From Alphaproteobacteria bacterium (GTDB lineage Bacteria > Pseudomonadota > Alphaproteobacteria > ATCC43930 > CGMCC-115725), in assembly GCA_028871455.1 (NCBI GenBank), contig JAGWNF010000011.1, positions 1-64,000 on the forward strand: DNA of 64,000 nucleotides, read 5' to 3'. Positions within the stretch are counted from its first letter, which is position 1. Each line of letters begins with the position of its first letter. Positions 16,557-25,106 of this stretch are shown here, piece after piece. A program made the translations under genes and the position numbers. The notes under the pieces were generated by a model. That model made no database searches. It was not told where the DNA came from and saw only the letters and a list, made by a program, of their open reading frames with translations.

Positions 16557-17782
16557 ATTCCATGGTCTGCTGCACGTCCTCGCGCCGCCGGTTTTTCGGT
16601 CTCGTTGCCGGTGGTGCCGGCGTCTTTGCGCTCGCTGCCCTGCCCGGCGCCGTCTTCGCTGCGGTTCCAGGCGACCGTCGCTTCGTCGTTGTGCTGCTGC
16701 GCGGCGCGCTCGACGGCATGGCCGCAGTCGCGCCGGTCGGCGATCCGCTCTATCAGGAAAAGCGCGGCGCTCTCGCCCTCAAGTCGCCGGGCGACGGTGG
16801 CGGAACGATCGCGCTCGACCGCTTTTTCGCGCTGCATCCATCGCTGGCGGCGATCGAACCCTATTATCGGCGCGGCGAGCTGCTCTTCGTGCATGCGGCG
16901 GCCAACGGCTACCGCACACGGTCCCATTTCGACGCCCAGGACTTGATGGAGAGCGGCCTGACGGCGAAGGAAGGCGAGAGCGACGGCTGGCTTAATCGGG
17001 CGATCGTTCTGCTGCAGGGAGGCGACCGCGCCCGGCTCGGCCTTGCCGTCGGCGGCGCCGTGCCGCTCATCCTGCGCGGCAAGGCCGAGGTCGCCAGCTG
17101 GGAGCCACGCGGTATCGGCACGCTCGACAGCGACCTGATCGCGGCGCTCAAGCCGATTTACGCGCGCGACTCGCTGTTCGGCCCGGCACTGGCTGAAGGC
17201 ATCAAGGCGCAGGTGTTCTCGAACGCGGTACTCGGCGACGAGGCCATGGGGAAGGGCATGGGCTTCGGGCCCAAGGCCTTCGCCGCCCTGGCCGACGCGG
17301 CCGGCAAGCTGATCGCCGCGCCCAACGGTCCGCGCATCGCGGCGCTCGACATGGGCGGCTGGGACACGCACGTCAACCAGGGTGCCGAGACGGGGCGCCT
17401 GGCGCAGAACCTCGAAGGCTTCGCCGCCGGTCTCGACGCCCTAGCGAAAGCGATGGGTCCTGCTTGGCGCAAGACGGCGGTCGTTGCCGTCACCGAGTTC
17501 GGTCGGACGGTCGCGGTCAACGGCAATAACGGCACCGACCACGGCACCGCCTCGGTCCTGTTCATCATGGGCGGCGCGGTCCGTGGCGGCCGTGTCGCCG
17601 GCGACTGGCCGGGCTTGGCGAAGCTTCAAGACGACCGCGACCTGCATATGACCACGGACTCGCGCGCGGTGATGAAGGCCGTGCTGCGCGACCATTTCGG
17701 CGTCGACCGCAAGGCGCTCGACACCCGGATCTTTCCGGCCACCGCCGGGCTCAGGCCGTTCGACGGATTGCTGCGCGCCTGA
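16553..17782 (+). CDS. DUF1501 family protein with Tat signal
   Basis: This 409-residue DUF1501 protein belongs to the alkaline-phosphatase-like superfamily. The N-terminus has a twin-arginine signal (SSRRRFFGLVAGGAG, then a hydrophobic stretch ending PGAVFA near residue 36), so it is exported folded. Conserved features are VVVLLRGALDGMAAV, MGGWDTHVNQGAETGRL, AVVAVTEFGRTV and GTDHGTASVLFIMGG, which supply metal-ligand Asp/His residues. Function is unknown, though the fold suggests a metal-dependent hydrolase acting in the periplasm with the DUF1800 partner. GTG at 16553 overlaps the upstream stop; an ATG at 16562 is an alternative start that keeps the twin arginine. Confidence 0.85.
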   Translation: MNSMVCCTSSRRRFFGLVAGGAGVFALAALPGAVFAAVPGDRRFVVVLLRGALDGMAAVAPVGDPLYQEKRGALALKSPGDGGGTIALDRFFALHPSLAAIEPYYRRGELLFVHAAANGYRTRSHFDAQDLMESGLTAKEGESDGWLNRAIVLLQGGDRARLGLAVGGAVPLILRGKAEVASWEPRGIGTLDSDLIAALKPIYARDSLFGPALAEGIKAQVFSNAVLGDEAMGKGMGFGPKAFAALADAAGKLIAAPNGPRIAALDMGGWDTHVNQGAETGRLAQNLEGFAAGLDALAKAMGPAWRKTAVVAVTEFGRTVAVNGNNGTDHGTASVLFIMGGAVRGGRVAGDWPGLAKLQDDRDLHMTTDSRAVMKAVLRDHFGVDRKALDTRIFPATAGLRPFDGLLRA

Positions 17783-17804
17783 CCGCCGGATGTAAGATGC
17801 GCCG

Positions 17805-18205
17805 ATGTCGGCGCCGCGTCGCCTTACTGCCGTTCTGGTCTGCGGCCTGCTGGCCGGCTGCGCCCGTGACTATCATCCGGCGGTCGATCTGACCGGCGTC
17901 GACGCCGCCAAATCCACCGCGACTTGGCCGACTGCGCGGGGCGCGCCCAGGCAGCCTACCCCGGCGGCGCCATGGTCGTCGGCGCCGTGGCGGGCGCCAC
18001 GGTCGGCGCCGGCATGGGATCGCTACTCGGCAGCGACTGGGCCGGCTTCGCTTCGAATGCTGGCCTGGCCGAAAGCTACGGCGCGATCGCCGGTAGTGTT
18101 GCCGGCACCGCCGCCGGCACGGTTGTCGGCACCCGCAATCAGCGCGCGGTGATCGACGACTGCCTCATCCGGGACGGCTACAAGTTGACCGCGTCGGGGA
18201 CTTAG
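17805..18205 (+). pseudogene. Glycine-zipper lipoprotein gene with apparent one-base frameshift
   Basis: The first frame gives a lipoprotein signal (MSAPRRLTAVLVCGLLAGC, lipobox LAGC) and DYHPAVDLTGVDAAK. The glycine-zipper region with GAMVVGAVAGATVGAGMG, the SYGAIAGSVAGTAAG segment and a natural C-terminus (IDDCLIRDGYKL) lie in another frame. Restoring one base near 17913 joins them into a continuous protein of about 133 residues, of the kind that ends in C..RGY. Either the gene carries a real deletion or the assembly lost a base. Such outer-membrane glycine-zipper lipoproteins are common, with no fixed role. The TAG overlaps the convergent pyk stop. Confidence 0.65.
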
Positions 18206-19620
18206 CTTTCGACCCAGGCGATGCGCAGCACGTTGGTGGCGCCCGGTGTGCCGAAGGGGACGCCGGCCGTGATCACGACGCGTTCGCCCTTCTCGGCGAA
18301 TCCCTCGCCATGCGCCGTATGGGTCGCTTTCTGCACCATATCGGTGAAGTTGTTGACGTCGGCGGTATGCACGCAATGCAGGCCCCAGGCGAGCGCGAGC
18401 CGCCGCGCCGTCTGTAGGCTGGACGTCAGCGCGATGATCGGCACGTCGGGCCGCTCACGCGCGGCGCGCAGCGCGGTCGTGCCCGAGGTCGTGTAGGACA
18501 TGATCGCGGCGGCGCCGATGGTATGCGCCACCAGCCCGGCCGCGGCGCTGATCGCATCGGATGGCGTGTGATCGCTTGCCGCCGTGGTGGCATGCAGCGA
18601 CGGGAAATAGGCCGGGTCCGCCTGCACGCGCCGGATGATCCGATTCATCATCTTCACCGCCTCGACCGGGTATTCACCTGACGCGGTCTCGGCCGACAGC
18701 ATCACGGCGTCGGCGCCCTCATAGACCGCCGTGGCGACGTCCGAGGCCTCGGCGCGGGTCGGCACGGGCAGCCGCATCATCGATTCGAGCATCTGGGTCG
18801 CGACCACGACGGGCTTTCCCGCCACGCGACAGGCGGCGATGATGCGCCGCTGAAGCGGCGGCACATCCTCCGGCGGCATCTCGACACCGAGATCGCCGCG
18901 CGCCACCATGACCGCTTCGCTCAGTTCGATGATCTCGTCGAGCTTGGTGATCGCCGCCGGCTTTTCCAGCTTGACCAGGACGCCGGCGCGGCCGCCGATG
19001 AGCTTGCGCGCCTCGGCGACGTCCTCGGGACGCTGCACGAAGGACAACGCGATCCAGTCGGCACCCATGTCGAGTGCGAAAGCGAGGTCGGAGCGATCCT
19101 TGGCCGTAAGCGGCGATAAGGGCAGGACGGCGTTGGGCACGTTGACGCCCTTGCGATCCGACAGGTTGCCGCCGGTGATCACGCGCGTCTGGGCGAAATC
19201 CTTGCCGCACGCCTCGACCCGTAAGCGGATATTGCCGTCGTCGAGCAGAAGGTCCGTATCGCGCGCCAGCGCCGCAAAAACCTCCGGATGCGGCAGGCTG
19301 GCGCGCTGTGTGTCGCCCGGCGTCTTGTCAAGGTCGAGCCGAAACGCCGCGCCCTCTTGAAGCCGAACGCGGCCCCCGGCGAAAGTGCCCACGCGCAGCT
19401 TCGGACCCTGCAGATCGGCCATCACCCCGATTGGACGGCCGGTCGTTCGTTCGAGCGCACGCACGGTCTCAAACCGTGCCTTGTGGTCGGCCTGAGCCCC
19501 ATGGCTGAAGTTGAGGCGAAAGACGTCAACGCCCGCCTCGAACAGCGCCGCGATCTTGTCGGGCGACGCGGTCGCGGGTCCGAGCGTCGCGACAATCTTG
19601 GTGGCACGTCGGCGTCGCAT
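18202..19620 (-). CDS. pyk: Pyruvate kinase
   Basis: A 472-residue enzyme converting phosphoenolpyruvate and ADP to pyruvate and ATP. The N-terminal TKIVATLGPATASPDKI, FRLNFSHGA, LQGPKLRVG, the active-site KLEKPAA with VMVARGDLGVEMP, ATQMLESMM, and DAVMLSAETASGEYPVEAV are all in order, followed by the C-terminal allosteric domain. Full length compared with E. coli PykF (470). It lies directly downstream (1 base) of glycerate 2-kinase on the same strand, which links production of 2-phosphoglycerate to pyruvate formation. Confidence 0.96.
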   Translation of the reverse strand: MRRRRATKIVATLGPATASPDKIAALFEAGVDVFRLNFSHGAQADHKARFETVRALERTTGRPIGVMADLQGPKLRVGTFAGGRVRLQEGAAFRLDLDKTPGDTQRASLPHPEVFAALARDTDLLLDDGNIRLRVEACGKDFAQTRVITGGNLSDRKGVNVPNAVLPLSPLTAKDRSDLAFALDMGADWIALSFVQRPEDVAEARKLIGGRAGVLVKLEKPAAITKLDEIIELSEAVMVARGDLGVEMPPEDVPPLQRRIIAACRVAGKPVVVATQMLESMMRLPVPTRAEASDVATAVYEGADAVMLSAETASGEYPVEAVKMMNRIIRRVQADPAYFPSLHATTAASDHTPSDAISAAAGLVAHTIGAAAIMSYTTSGTTALRAARERPDVPIIALTSSLQTARRLALAWGLHCVHTADVNNFTDMVQKATHTAHGEGFAEKGERVVITAGVPFGTPGATNVLRIAWVES

Positions 19621-19621
19621 C

Positions 19622-20914
19622 TTAATGTTCCTTCAAGACGAGAATAGCGCGAAAGTCGTTAACGTTGGTGCGGGTTGGACCGGTCACGATCAGATCGCCG
19701 AGTGCATCGAACGCGGCCCATGAATCGTCCGCTGCCAGCAGCGCCTTGAGATCGACACGGCGCCGGATCGCGCGCGCCAGGGTATCGGGGGTAATGATTG
19801 CGCCGGCGTTGTCCTCGGTGCCGTCGGTGCCGTCGGTGTCGCAAGCGAGACCGTAGATTCCGGGCGCGCCTTTGAGCGCCAACGCCAACGCCAGAGCGAA
19901 GACGCTGTTGCGTCCGCCGCGGCCGTCGTGCGTTACCGTGACCGTGGTCTCGCCGCCCGACAGCAACACCAGCGGCGGCCGCGGCACGACCGATCCGATC
20001 CGGAAATGGCCATGCGCCGCGGCCTGGGCAATGCCGGCGTGGACTATCGCGGTGTCACGCGCCTCGCCCTCGATCGCGTCACCGAGAATGACCGGCGTGA
20101 CGCCGCGTTTGCGGGCCGCGTCGGCCGCTGCTTGCAACGCGGCTTGCGGTGTCGCGATCATCACGTAGCGCGCGCCGGCCAGGCGCCGGTCGCCGGGTTT
20201 CGGCGTCTCGTCGGTTGCGGCCTCGAGATGACGCGCGATCGGCGCAGGCGGCACGATCCCGTATTTCGCCAGGATCGCCCGTGCCTCGGCGAAGGTCGAG
20301 GGGTCGGCCACGGTCGGTCCCGAACCGATCACGGCGGGATCGTCGCCGGGCACGTCCGAGATCGCGAGGGTGACCACTTTCGCGGGCGCGGCGGCGGCGG
20401 CAAGGCGTCCGCCTTTGATCGCCGAAAGATGCTTGCGGACACAATTGAGCTCGGAGATCGAGGCGCCGCAGCGCAGCAGGTCCTGCGTCAGCGCCCGCTT
20501 GTCGGCAAGGGAAATTCCCGGCGCCGGCAGTGCCAATAGCGCTGAGGCACCGCCGGAGATCAGGCACAGCACGAGATCGTCGCGCGTCAGCCCCTTCACG
20601 CTGTCGAGAATGCGCTCAGCCGCGGCCAAGCCGGCGGCATCGGGCACTGGATGGCTCGCCTCGACGACCTCGATGCGCCTGCAGCGCATGCCGTAGCCAT
20701 AGCGCGTGACCACGACGCCCGAAAGGTCGCCGCGCCAATGGTCTTCGACCGCCTTCGCCATTGCGGCCGCAGCCTTGCCCGCGCCGACGACGAGGGTGCG
20801 GCCCTTCGGCGCCTTCGGCAGATGCGACGGCAACACGCGCGCCGGAATGGAGGCGGCGAGGGCGGCGTCGAGCAGGAAGCGCAGGAAATCGCGCGGCTTT
20901 CGCGGGGCGGGCAA
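19622..20914 (-). CDS. gckA: Glycerate 2-kinase (MOFRL / GckA-TtuD type)
   Basis: This protein phosphorylates D-glycerate to 2-phosphoglycerate, the final step after glyoxylate carboligase or the serine cycle. Domain order: a GckA N-terminal domain starting RDFLRFLLDAALAA with VVGAGKAAAAMA, ISGGASALLALP and SDVPGDDPAVIGSGPT, then a MOFRL domain with LLSGGETTVTV, GGRNSVFALALAL and DGTDGTEDNAGA. TTG at 20914 follows GAAAGG by 8 bases and gives 430 residues, like known family members. The ATG at 21004 would add 30 unconserved residues and abut the divergent gene. It sits one base upstream of pyk. Confidence 0.9.
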   Translation of the reverse strand: MPAPRKPRDFLRFLLDAALAASIPARVLPSHLPKAPKGRTLVVGAGKAAAAMAKAVEDHWRGDLSGVVVTRYGYGMRCRRIEVVEASHPVPDAAGLAAAERILDSVKGLTRDDLVLCLISGGASALLALPAPGISLADKRALTQDLLRCGASISELNCVRKHLSAIKGGRLAAAAAPAKVVTLAISDVPGDDPAVIGSGPTVADPSTFAEARAILAKYGIVPPAPIARHLEAATDETPKPGDRRLAGARYVMIATPQAALQAAADAARKRGVTPVILGDAIEGEARDTAIVHAGIAQAAAHGHFRIGSVVPRPPLVLLSGGETTVTVTHDGRGGRNSVFALALALALKGAPGIYGLACDTDGTDGTEDNAGAIITPDTLARAIRRRVDLKALLAADDSWAAFDALGDLIVTGPTRTNVNDFRAILVLKEH

Positions 20915-21004
20915 GTCTGCAACCTTTCGCCGGACAAGATAGGATGGCTTATGAGACCGCCTCAACCCCGGTCTCGCGTCTTGATGACGCACCGAAGCGG
21001 TCAA

Positions 21005-21793
21005 ATGGTTTCATCGAACGTGATCAGTTTTGTGGCTCCAGACCCCGTCGAGATGCATGTCGCGGACGGGTCGCGCGTCATTCTGACCTGCGATCACGCG
21101 AGCAACCGCGTGCCGCGCGCGCTATCCCGGCTAGGCCTCGACGATGGAGTGCTGGCGCAGCACATCGGCTGGGATATCGGCGCCGCCGCGGTAACGCGGC
21201 ACCTGGCGACACGCCTCGGTGCGTCGGCGGTGCTCGCCGGTTATTCGCGGCTGGTGATTGATTGCAATCGCGATCCCGACGATCCGTCGTCGATTCCGGC
21301 CGTCAGCGACGACGTGGCGATACCCGGCAATCGCGGCTTGGCGGACGATGAACGTCACGCCCGGCAGACCGCGATCTTCGAGCCCTATCACAGGGCGGTC
21401 GCCCGATTGATCGATGCGGCGATGGTGCGGCATATCGTGCCGGCGCTGATCTCGGTTCACAGCTTTACGCCTTCGCTCGGCGGCCAGGTACGGCCGTGGC
21501 ATGTCGGAATCCTGTGGGACGGTGACGGTCGCATCCCGACGCCGCTCTTGGCGGCTTTGCGCGATGACGCGGCGCTGATGGTCGGAGACAACGAGCCCTA
21601 TTCCGCACGCGAACCGGCCGGCTATACGGTGCGCCATCACGCGCTCGAGCACGGTCTGCCGCACGTCGCGATCGAGATCCGCCAGGACGAGATCGCGGAC
21701 GCCGCCGGCGCGACGGCGTGGGCCGAACGGCTTGCCGCCGCGCTCGAACCGATTCTTGCAATGGATTCGCTCTATCGCCTCTGGCAAAAGTGA
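21005..21793 (+). CDS. N-formylglutamate amidohydrolase-like protein (second copy)
   Basis: A 262-residue FGase-family protein. It shows SRVILTCDHASNRVP near residues 20-35, LVIDCNRDPDDPSSIP, the zinc-region PALISVHSFTPSLGGQVRPW, and a C-terminal HVAIEIRQDEIA. It is shorter and diverged from the copy at 3.3 kb; this version (CDHASN start motif) is the subgroup often found alone in alphaproteobacteria. Its substrate is not known beyond formylated or acylated amino acids. It is divergent from glycerate kinase and 44 bases upstream of the DUF1244 gene, so it may be the first gene of a small operon. Confidence 0.8.
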   Translation: MVSSNVISFVAPDPVEMHVADGSRVILTCDHASNRVPRALSRLGLDDGVLAQHIGWDIGAAAVTRHLATRLGASAVLAGYSRLVIDCNRDPDDPSSIPAVSDDVAIPGNRGLADDERHARQTAIFEPYHRAVARLIDAAMVRHIVPALISVHSFTPSLGGQVRPWHVGILWDGDGRIPTPLLAALRDDAALMVGDNEPYSAREPAGYTVRHHALEHGLPHVAIEIRQDEIADAAGATAWAERLAAALEPILAMDSLYRLWQK

Positions 21794-21837
21794 CCGAGCG
21801 GCTCCACAATAAAACCTGATCCGAACGGAGATCCCGC

Positions 21838-22131
21838 ATGGACGACAAGACCCGCACCGAGCTCGAGGCCGCGACCTTCCGTCGCCTAGTCGCGCATCTG
21901 CGCGAGCGCACCAACGTGCAGAACATCGACCTGATGAATCTGGCCGGATTCTGCCGCAATTGCCTGTCGCGCTGGTATCGCGAGGCGGCGGCGGAGAAGG
22001 GCGTCACGATTCCGGATCCGGAGGCGCGCCAGATCGTCTACGGCATGCCGTACGACGAATGGAAGGCGAAGCACCAGAAAGAGGCGTCGCCGGACCAGAA
22101 GACCAAGATGGCCGCCGCGCACAAGCACTGA
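21838..22131 (+). CDS. DUF1244 family protein
   Basis: A 97-residue protein matching DUF1244, a compact helical family in proteobacteria. The diagnostic segment NLAGFCRNCLSRWY (residues 34-47) holds two cysteines three apart, followed by GMPYDEWKAKHQKEA. Structures are known for the family but no function is. It has AACGGAG before the ATG and lies 23 bases before gapR. Confidence 0.88.
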   Translation: MDDKTRTELEAATFRRLVAHLRERTNVQNIDLMNLAGFCRNCLSRWYREAAAEKGVTIPDPEARQIVYGMPYDEWKAKHQKEASPDQKTKMAAAHKH

Positions 22132-22154
22132 ACATCAGAGGTTGGGGGTTGCAA

Positions 22155-22430
22155 ATGGCGAATGTCGGCGGCATCGCGGGCGACCGGCTGCGCTCGTTCA
22201 TCGAGCGAATCGAGCGGCTTGAGGATGAGCGGCGGGCGCTCGGCGAGGACATCCGCGAGGTCTATTCCGAGGCCAAGGGCGCCGGTTTCGACGTGAAGGT
22301 CATGCGCCAGATCGTGCGCATCCGAAAACTCGACGAGAACGAGCGCGACGAGCAGGAAGCGCTGCTTGAGACTTACATGGCCGCACTCGACATGGGCGCC
22401 GCCGCCGCGAAAAAGCGGGCCGCCAGCTAG
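22155..22430 (+). CDS. gapR: GapR-family nucleoid-associated protein (DUF2312)
   Basis: This 91-residue protein has the GapR/DUF2312 pattern: LRSFIERIERLEDERRAL, then IREVYSEAKGAGFDVKVMRQ and IVRIRKLDENE. Helical regions build the dimer/tetramer that clamps around DNA. Caulobacter GapR (89 residues) encircles overtwisted DNA ahead of polymerases and is needed for normal replication and cell cycle. Relative to that protein this copy ends with a short Ala/Lys tail (AAAAKKRAAS). ATG at 22155 follows the G-rich GGGGGTTGC. It is co-directional with DUF1244, a common pairing in the class. Confidence 0.88.
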   Translation: MANVGGIAGDRLRSFIERIERLEDERRALGEDIREVYSEAKGAGFDVKVMRQIVRIRKLDENERDEQEALLETYMAALDMGAAAAKKRAAS

Positions 22431-22500
22431 GCGCGTGGCGGCTTTCGGCGATCGCGCCGGCCGCTGGCAGGCGCCTGGGCGGCAGGAGTAAAATCCCCAT

Positions 22501-23898
22501 ATGACGGTCGTCGCACCGGTCCGCACGGGCAACGCCAGGCTTTTCGACGAGCTGCGCGCACGTTTCGGCGAGCGCTTCTCCACCGCCGCGGCGGTGCGCG
22601 AGCACCACGGCAAGGACGCGTCGTATCACGAGCTCGTGCCGCCCGATGCGGTGCTCTACGCCCGCACCACGGCCGAAGTTGCCGAGGCCGTGCGGCTGTG
22701 CGCGGCGGCCAAGGTACCGGTCATCGCCTTTGGCTCCGGCACCGGCCTCGAAGGCAATGTCGCGGCGACCTATGGCGGCCTTTGTATCGACTTGTCGCAG
22801 ATGAATCGCATTCTGCGCGTTTCGGTCGACGATCTTGACTGCACCGTCGAGGCCGGCGTCACCCGCAAGCAGCTCAACCAGCATCTGCGCGATACCGGCT
22901 TGTTCTTTCCGATCGATCCCGGCGCCGATGCGTCGCTCGGCGGCATGGCGGCGACCCGCGCTTCCGGCACCAACGCCGTGCGCTATGGCACCATGCGCGA
23001 GAACGTGCTGTCGCTCACGGCGGTGCTCGCCGACGGCCGCGTCATCCGCACCGCGCATCGCGCGCGCAAATCGGCCGCCGGCTACGATCTGACGCGGCTC
23101 TTTGTCGGTTCCGAAGGCACGCTCGGCGTCATCACCGAAGTGAGCCTCCGGCTTTATCCGATTCCCGAGGCGATCCGCGCCGCGGTCTGCGCCTTTCCGA
23201 CGATCGAAGCCGCGGTGGCCACCGTGGTCGCGACCATCCAGGCGGGCGTCCCGGTCGCGCGCATCGAACTCATCGACCGGGTCAGCATGGATGCGGTCAA
23301 CCGTTATTCCAAGCTCGGTTATGCCGTAGCGCCGACGCTGTTCTTCGAGTTCCACGGCAGCGCCGCCGGCGTCGCCGAGCAGGTCGAGACCGTGGGGCCG
23401 CTGGCGGCGGAGAATGGCGGCGGCGAATTCCGCTGGGCGGAGTCGACCGAGGCACGCAACAAGCTGTGGCAAGCGCGACACGACGTCTACTTCGCGGCGC
23501 TCGCGCTACGACCAGGCGCTACCGTGTGGTGGACCGATGTTTGCGTGCCGATCTCGCGCCTGCCACAGTGTATCGCCGAAACCACGGCCGACATCGCCCA
23601 ATCGGGGTTGCTGGCGCCGATCGTCGGCCACGTCGGCGACGGCAACTTCCACGTCGGCTTCGTCCTCGATCCCGGGCAGCCGGACGAATTCACGGCGGCC
23701 AAGGCCGTGAACGCGCGGATGGTCGCGCGCGCCCTGGCGTTGGACGGCACTTGCACCGGTGAGCACGGCATCGGCCAGGGCAAGATGGATTTCCTGATCG
23801 CCGAGCACGGCGAGGCGGTGTCGGTGATGCGCGCGGTGAAGCGCGCGCTCGATCCCGACAACATCATGAATCCGGGCAAGATCCTGCGCATGAACTGA
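22501..23898 (+). CDS. FAD-linked oxidase, D-lactate dehydrogenase (cytochrome)-like
   Basis: A 465-residue member of the same flavoprotein family as GlcD, closest to mitochondrial-type D-lactate dehydrogenases that pass electrons to cytochrome c or quinone. Seen are the PPDAVLYARTTAEVAEAV start, the FAD loop AFGSGTGLEGN, DPGADASLGGMAATRASGTNAVRYG, VGSEGTLGVITEVSLRLYP, and the C-terminal VGHVGDGNFHVGF plus TGEHGIGQGK with catalytic histidines. It stands apart from glcEF, which argues against it being a second GlcD. It is followed five bases later by the macrodomain gene. Other 2-hydroxy acids are possible substrates. Confidence 0.86.
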   Translation: MTVVAPVRTGNARLFDELRARFGERFSTAAAVREHHGKDASYHELVPPDAVLYARTTAEVAEAVRLCAAAKVPVIAFGSGTGLEGNVAATYGGLCIDLSQMNRILRVSVDDLDCTVEAGVTRKQLNQHLRDTGLFFPIDPGADASLGGMAATRASGTNAVRYGTMRENVLSLTAVLADGRVIRTAHRARKSAAGYDLTRLFVGSEGTLGVITEVSLRLYPIPEAIRAAVCAFPTIEAAVATVVATIQAGVPVARIELIDRVSMDAVNRYSKLGYAVAPTLFFEFHGSAAGVAEQVETVGPLAAENGGGEFRWAESTEARNKLWQARHDVYFAALALRPGATVWWTDVCVPISRLPQCIAETTADIAQSGLLAPIVGHVGDGNFHVGFVLDPGQPDEFTAAKAVNARMVARALALDGTCTGEHGIGQGKMDFLIAEHGEAVSVMRAVKRALDPDNIMNPGKILRMN

Positions 23899-23903
23899 CG
23901 ACA

Positions 23904-24413
23904 ATGGCGACGGTAATCGAGGCCATGCAGGGCGACATCACGGCGCTCGATCTCGACGCCATCGTCAATGCGGCCAACTCGACGCTGCTCGGCGGCGGCG
24001 GCGTCGACGGCGCCATCCATCGCGCCGCCGGCCCCGGCCTGCTCGAAGACTGTGAAAAACTCCGCGGCTGTCCGACCGGCGAGGCGCGGATCACCCGCGG
24101 CCATCGCTTGAAGGCCCGTCATGTCATTCACGCCGTCGGTCCGGTCTGGCGCGGTGGCGCGCACGGTGAGGACGAGCTGCTCGCCGGCTGCTATCGCGCC
24201 AGCTTCGCGTTGGCCGCGCGGCACCGCGTCCGCTCCATCGCCTTCCCGGCGATCTCAACCGGTGTCTATCGCTTCCCGCGCGACCGTGCGTGTCGCATCG
24301 CCGTAATCGAGACGCGACGTTTCACGGCAGATTCGCTGGCGCTCGCGCACGTGGTGTTCTGCTGCTTCGACGGCGAGACGCTGGGCCTCTACCGCGCCGA
24401 ACTCGAACGGTAA
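23904..24413 (+). CDS. Macrodomain protein (O-acetyl-ADP-ribose deacetylase, YmdB-like)
   Basis: A single macrodomain of 169 residues. It has the ADP-ribose-binding signatures IVNAANSTLLGGGGVDGAIHR (about residues 20-40), the CPTGEARITRGHRL loop and the phosphate loop IAFPAISTGVYRFP. YmdB-type enzymes hydrolyse O-acetyl-ADP-ribose and can remove mono-ADP-ribose from acidic residues. The size (YmdB has 177) and motif GGGGVDGAIH support catalytic activity. It lies five bases after the flavoprotein gene and converges with the PaiB-like gene. Confidence 0.92.
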   Translation: MATVIEAMQGDITALDLDAIVNAANSTLLGGGGVDGAIHRAAGPGLLEDCEKLRGCPTGEARITRGHRLKARHVIHAVGPVWRGGAHGEDELLAGCYRASFALAARHRVRSIAFPAISTGVYRFPRDRACRIAVIETRRFTADSLALAHVVFCCFDGETLGLYRAELER

Positions 24414-24420
24414 CCCGCGT

Positions 24421-25062
24421 CTAGCGGCGATCCTCGTTGCGCTCGGCAACGATGCGCCCGACCTTGGCCGCGGCGTCGCCCTCGCGCGACAACGCGTCGA
24501 CGATGCCGGGCACGTCCTCGGCCGGCCGGTTCTGGCTCATCTTCCATTTGCCTTCGATCCGCGCGATCGGCAGCTCGAAGCCGACGATCGCCTTGAGCAT
24601 GGCGCGCGTGTACTCCGCCGGAGCGTCGCTGACGCGCCAGCGATTCGTGCGGTTTGCCTCGTGTGTGTCGGTGAGCCGCGTCACCAGCCGCAACAGACGA
24701 TCGGCGTCGTCGTAGAATTTCACCGGGCCATAGGTATGGACGGCGACGTAGTTCCAGGTCGGCACGACCTTGCCCGTTTTGTGCTTGGTCGCGTATGAGG
24801 CGGGCGAGACATATGTGTTGGGACCGAGGAAGATCGCCAAGGCTGCGATGTCCGACGACGCTTCGCGCCAATGCGGATTGGCGCGCGCGACATGGCCGCT
24901 GAGCGTGCCGAACGGTGTCGGTTCGGGGTCGATCAGCATGGGCACGTGGCTCGCGGTCAGGCCGGTCGGGCCGAATGTGACCAGGGTGCCGAGCTTGATC
25001 CGGCGGATCGTCTCGTGCAGCACGCCGACATCGGTCTCGCTGAAATGGTCGGGCACGTACAT
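24421..25062 (-). CDS. PaiB-like FMN-binding protein
   Basis: This 213-residue protein matches the FMN-binding negative transcriptional regulator family named after Bacillus PaiB: it begins MYVPDHFSETD, has GTLSGHVARANPHWRE, and the signature YVSPASYATKHKTGKVVPTWNYVAVHTYG. The fold is a flavin-reductase-like split barrel. Despite the name, DNA binding is not evident in the sequence. The ATG at 25062 is preceded by CCGGAG and begins at the conserved start; an upstream in-frame start at 25086 is not needed. It is the last gene of a long minus-strand run. Confidence 0.88.
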   Translation of the reverse strand: MYVPDHFSETDVGVLHETIRRIKLGTLVTFGPTGLTASHVPMLIDPEPTPFGTLSGHVARANPHWREASSDIAALAIFLGPNTYVSPASYATKHKTGKVVPTWNYVAVHTYGPVKFYDDADRLLRLVTRLTDTHEANRTNRWRVSDAPAEYTRAMLKAIVGFELPIARIEGKWKMSQNRPAEDVPGIVDALSREGDAAAKVGRIVAERNEDRR

Positions 25063-25106
25063 CGCTAGCTCCGGGGCAAGACGCACGCTATCAGCCGATA
25101 GCCGGC

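Noticed and set aside
22501-23898. Second glcD
   Set aside because: Family motifs and lack of adjacent glcE/glcF fit the D-lactate dehydrogenase branch better, although both share one fold.
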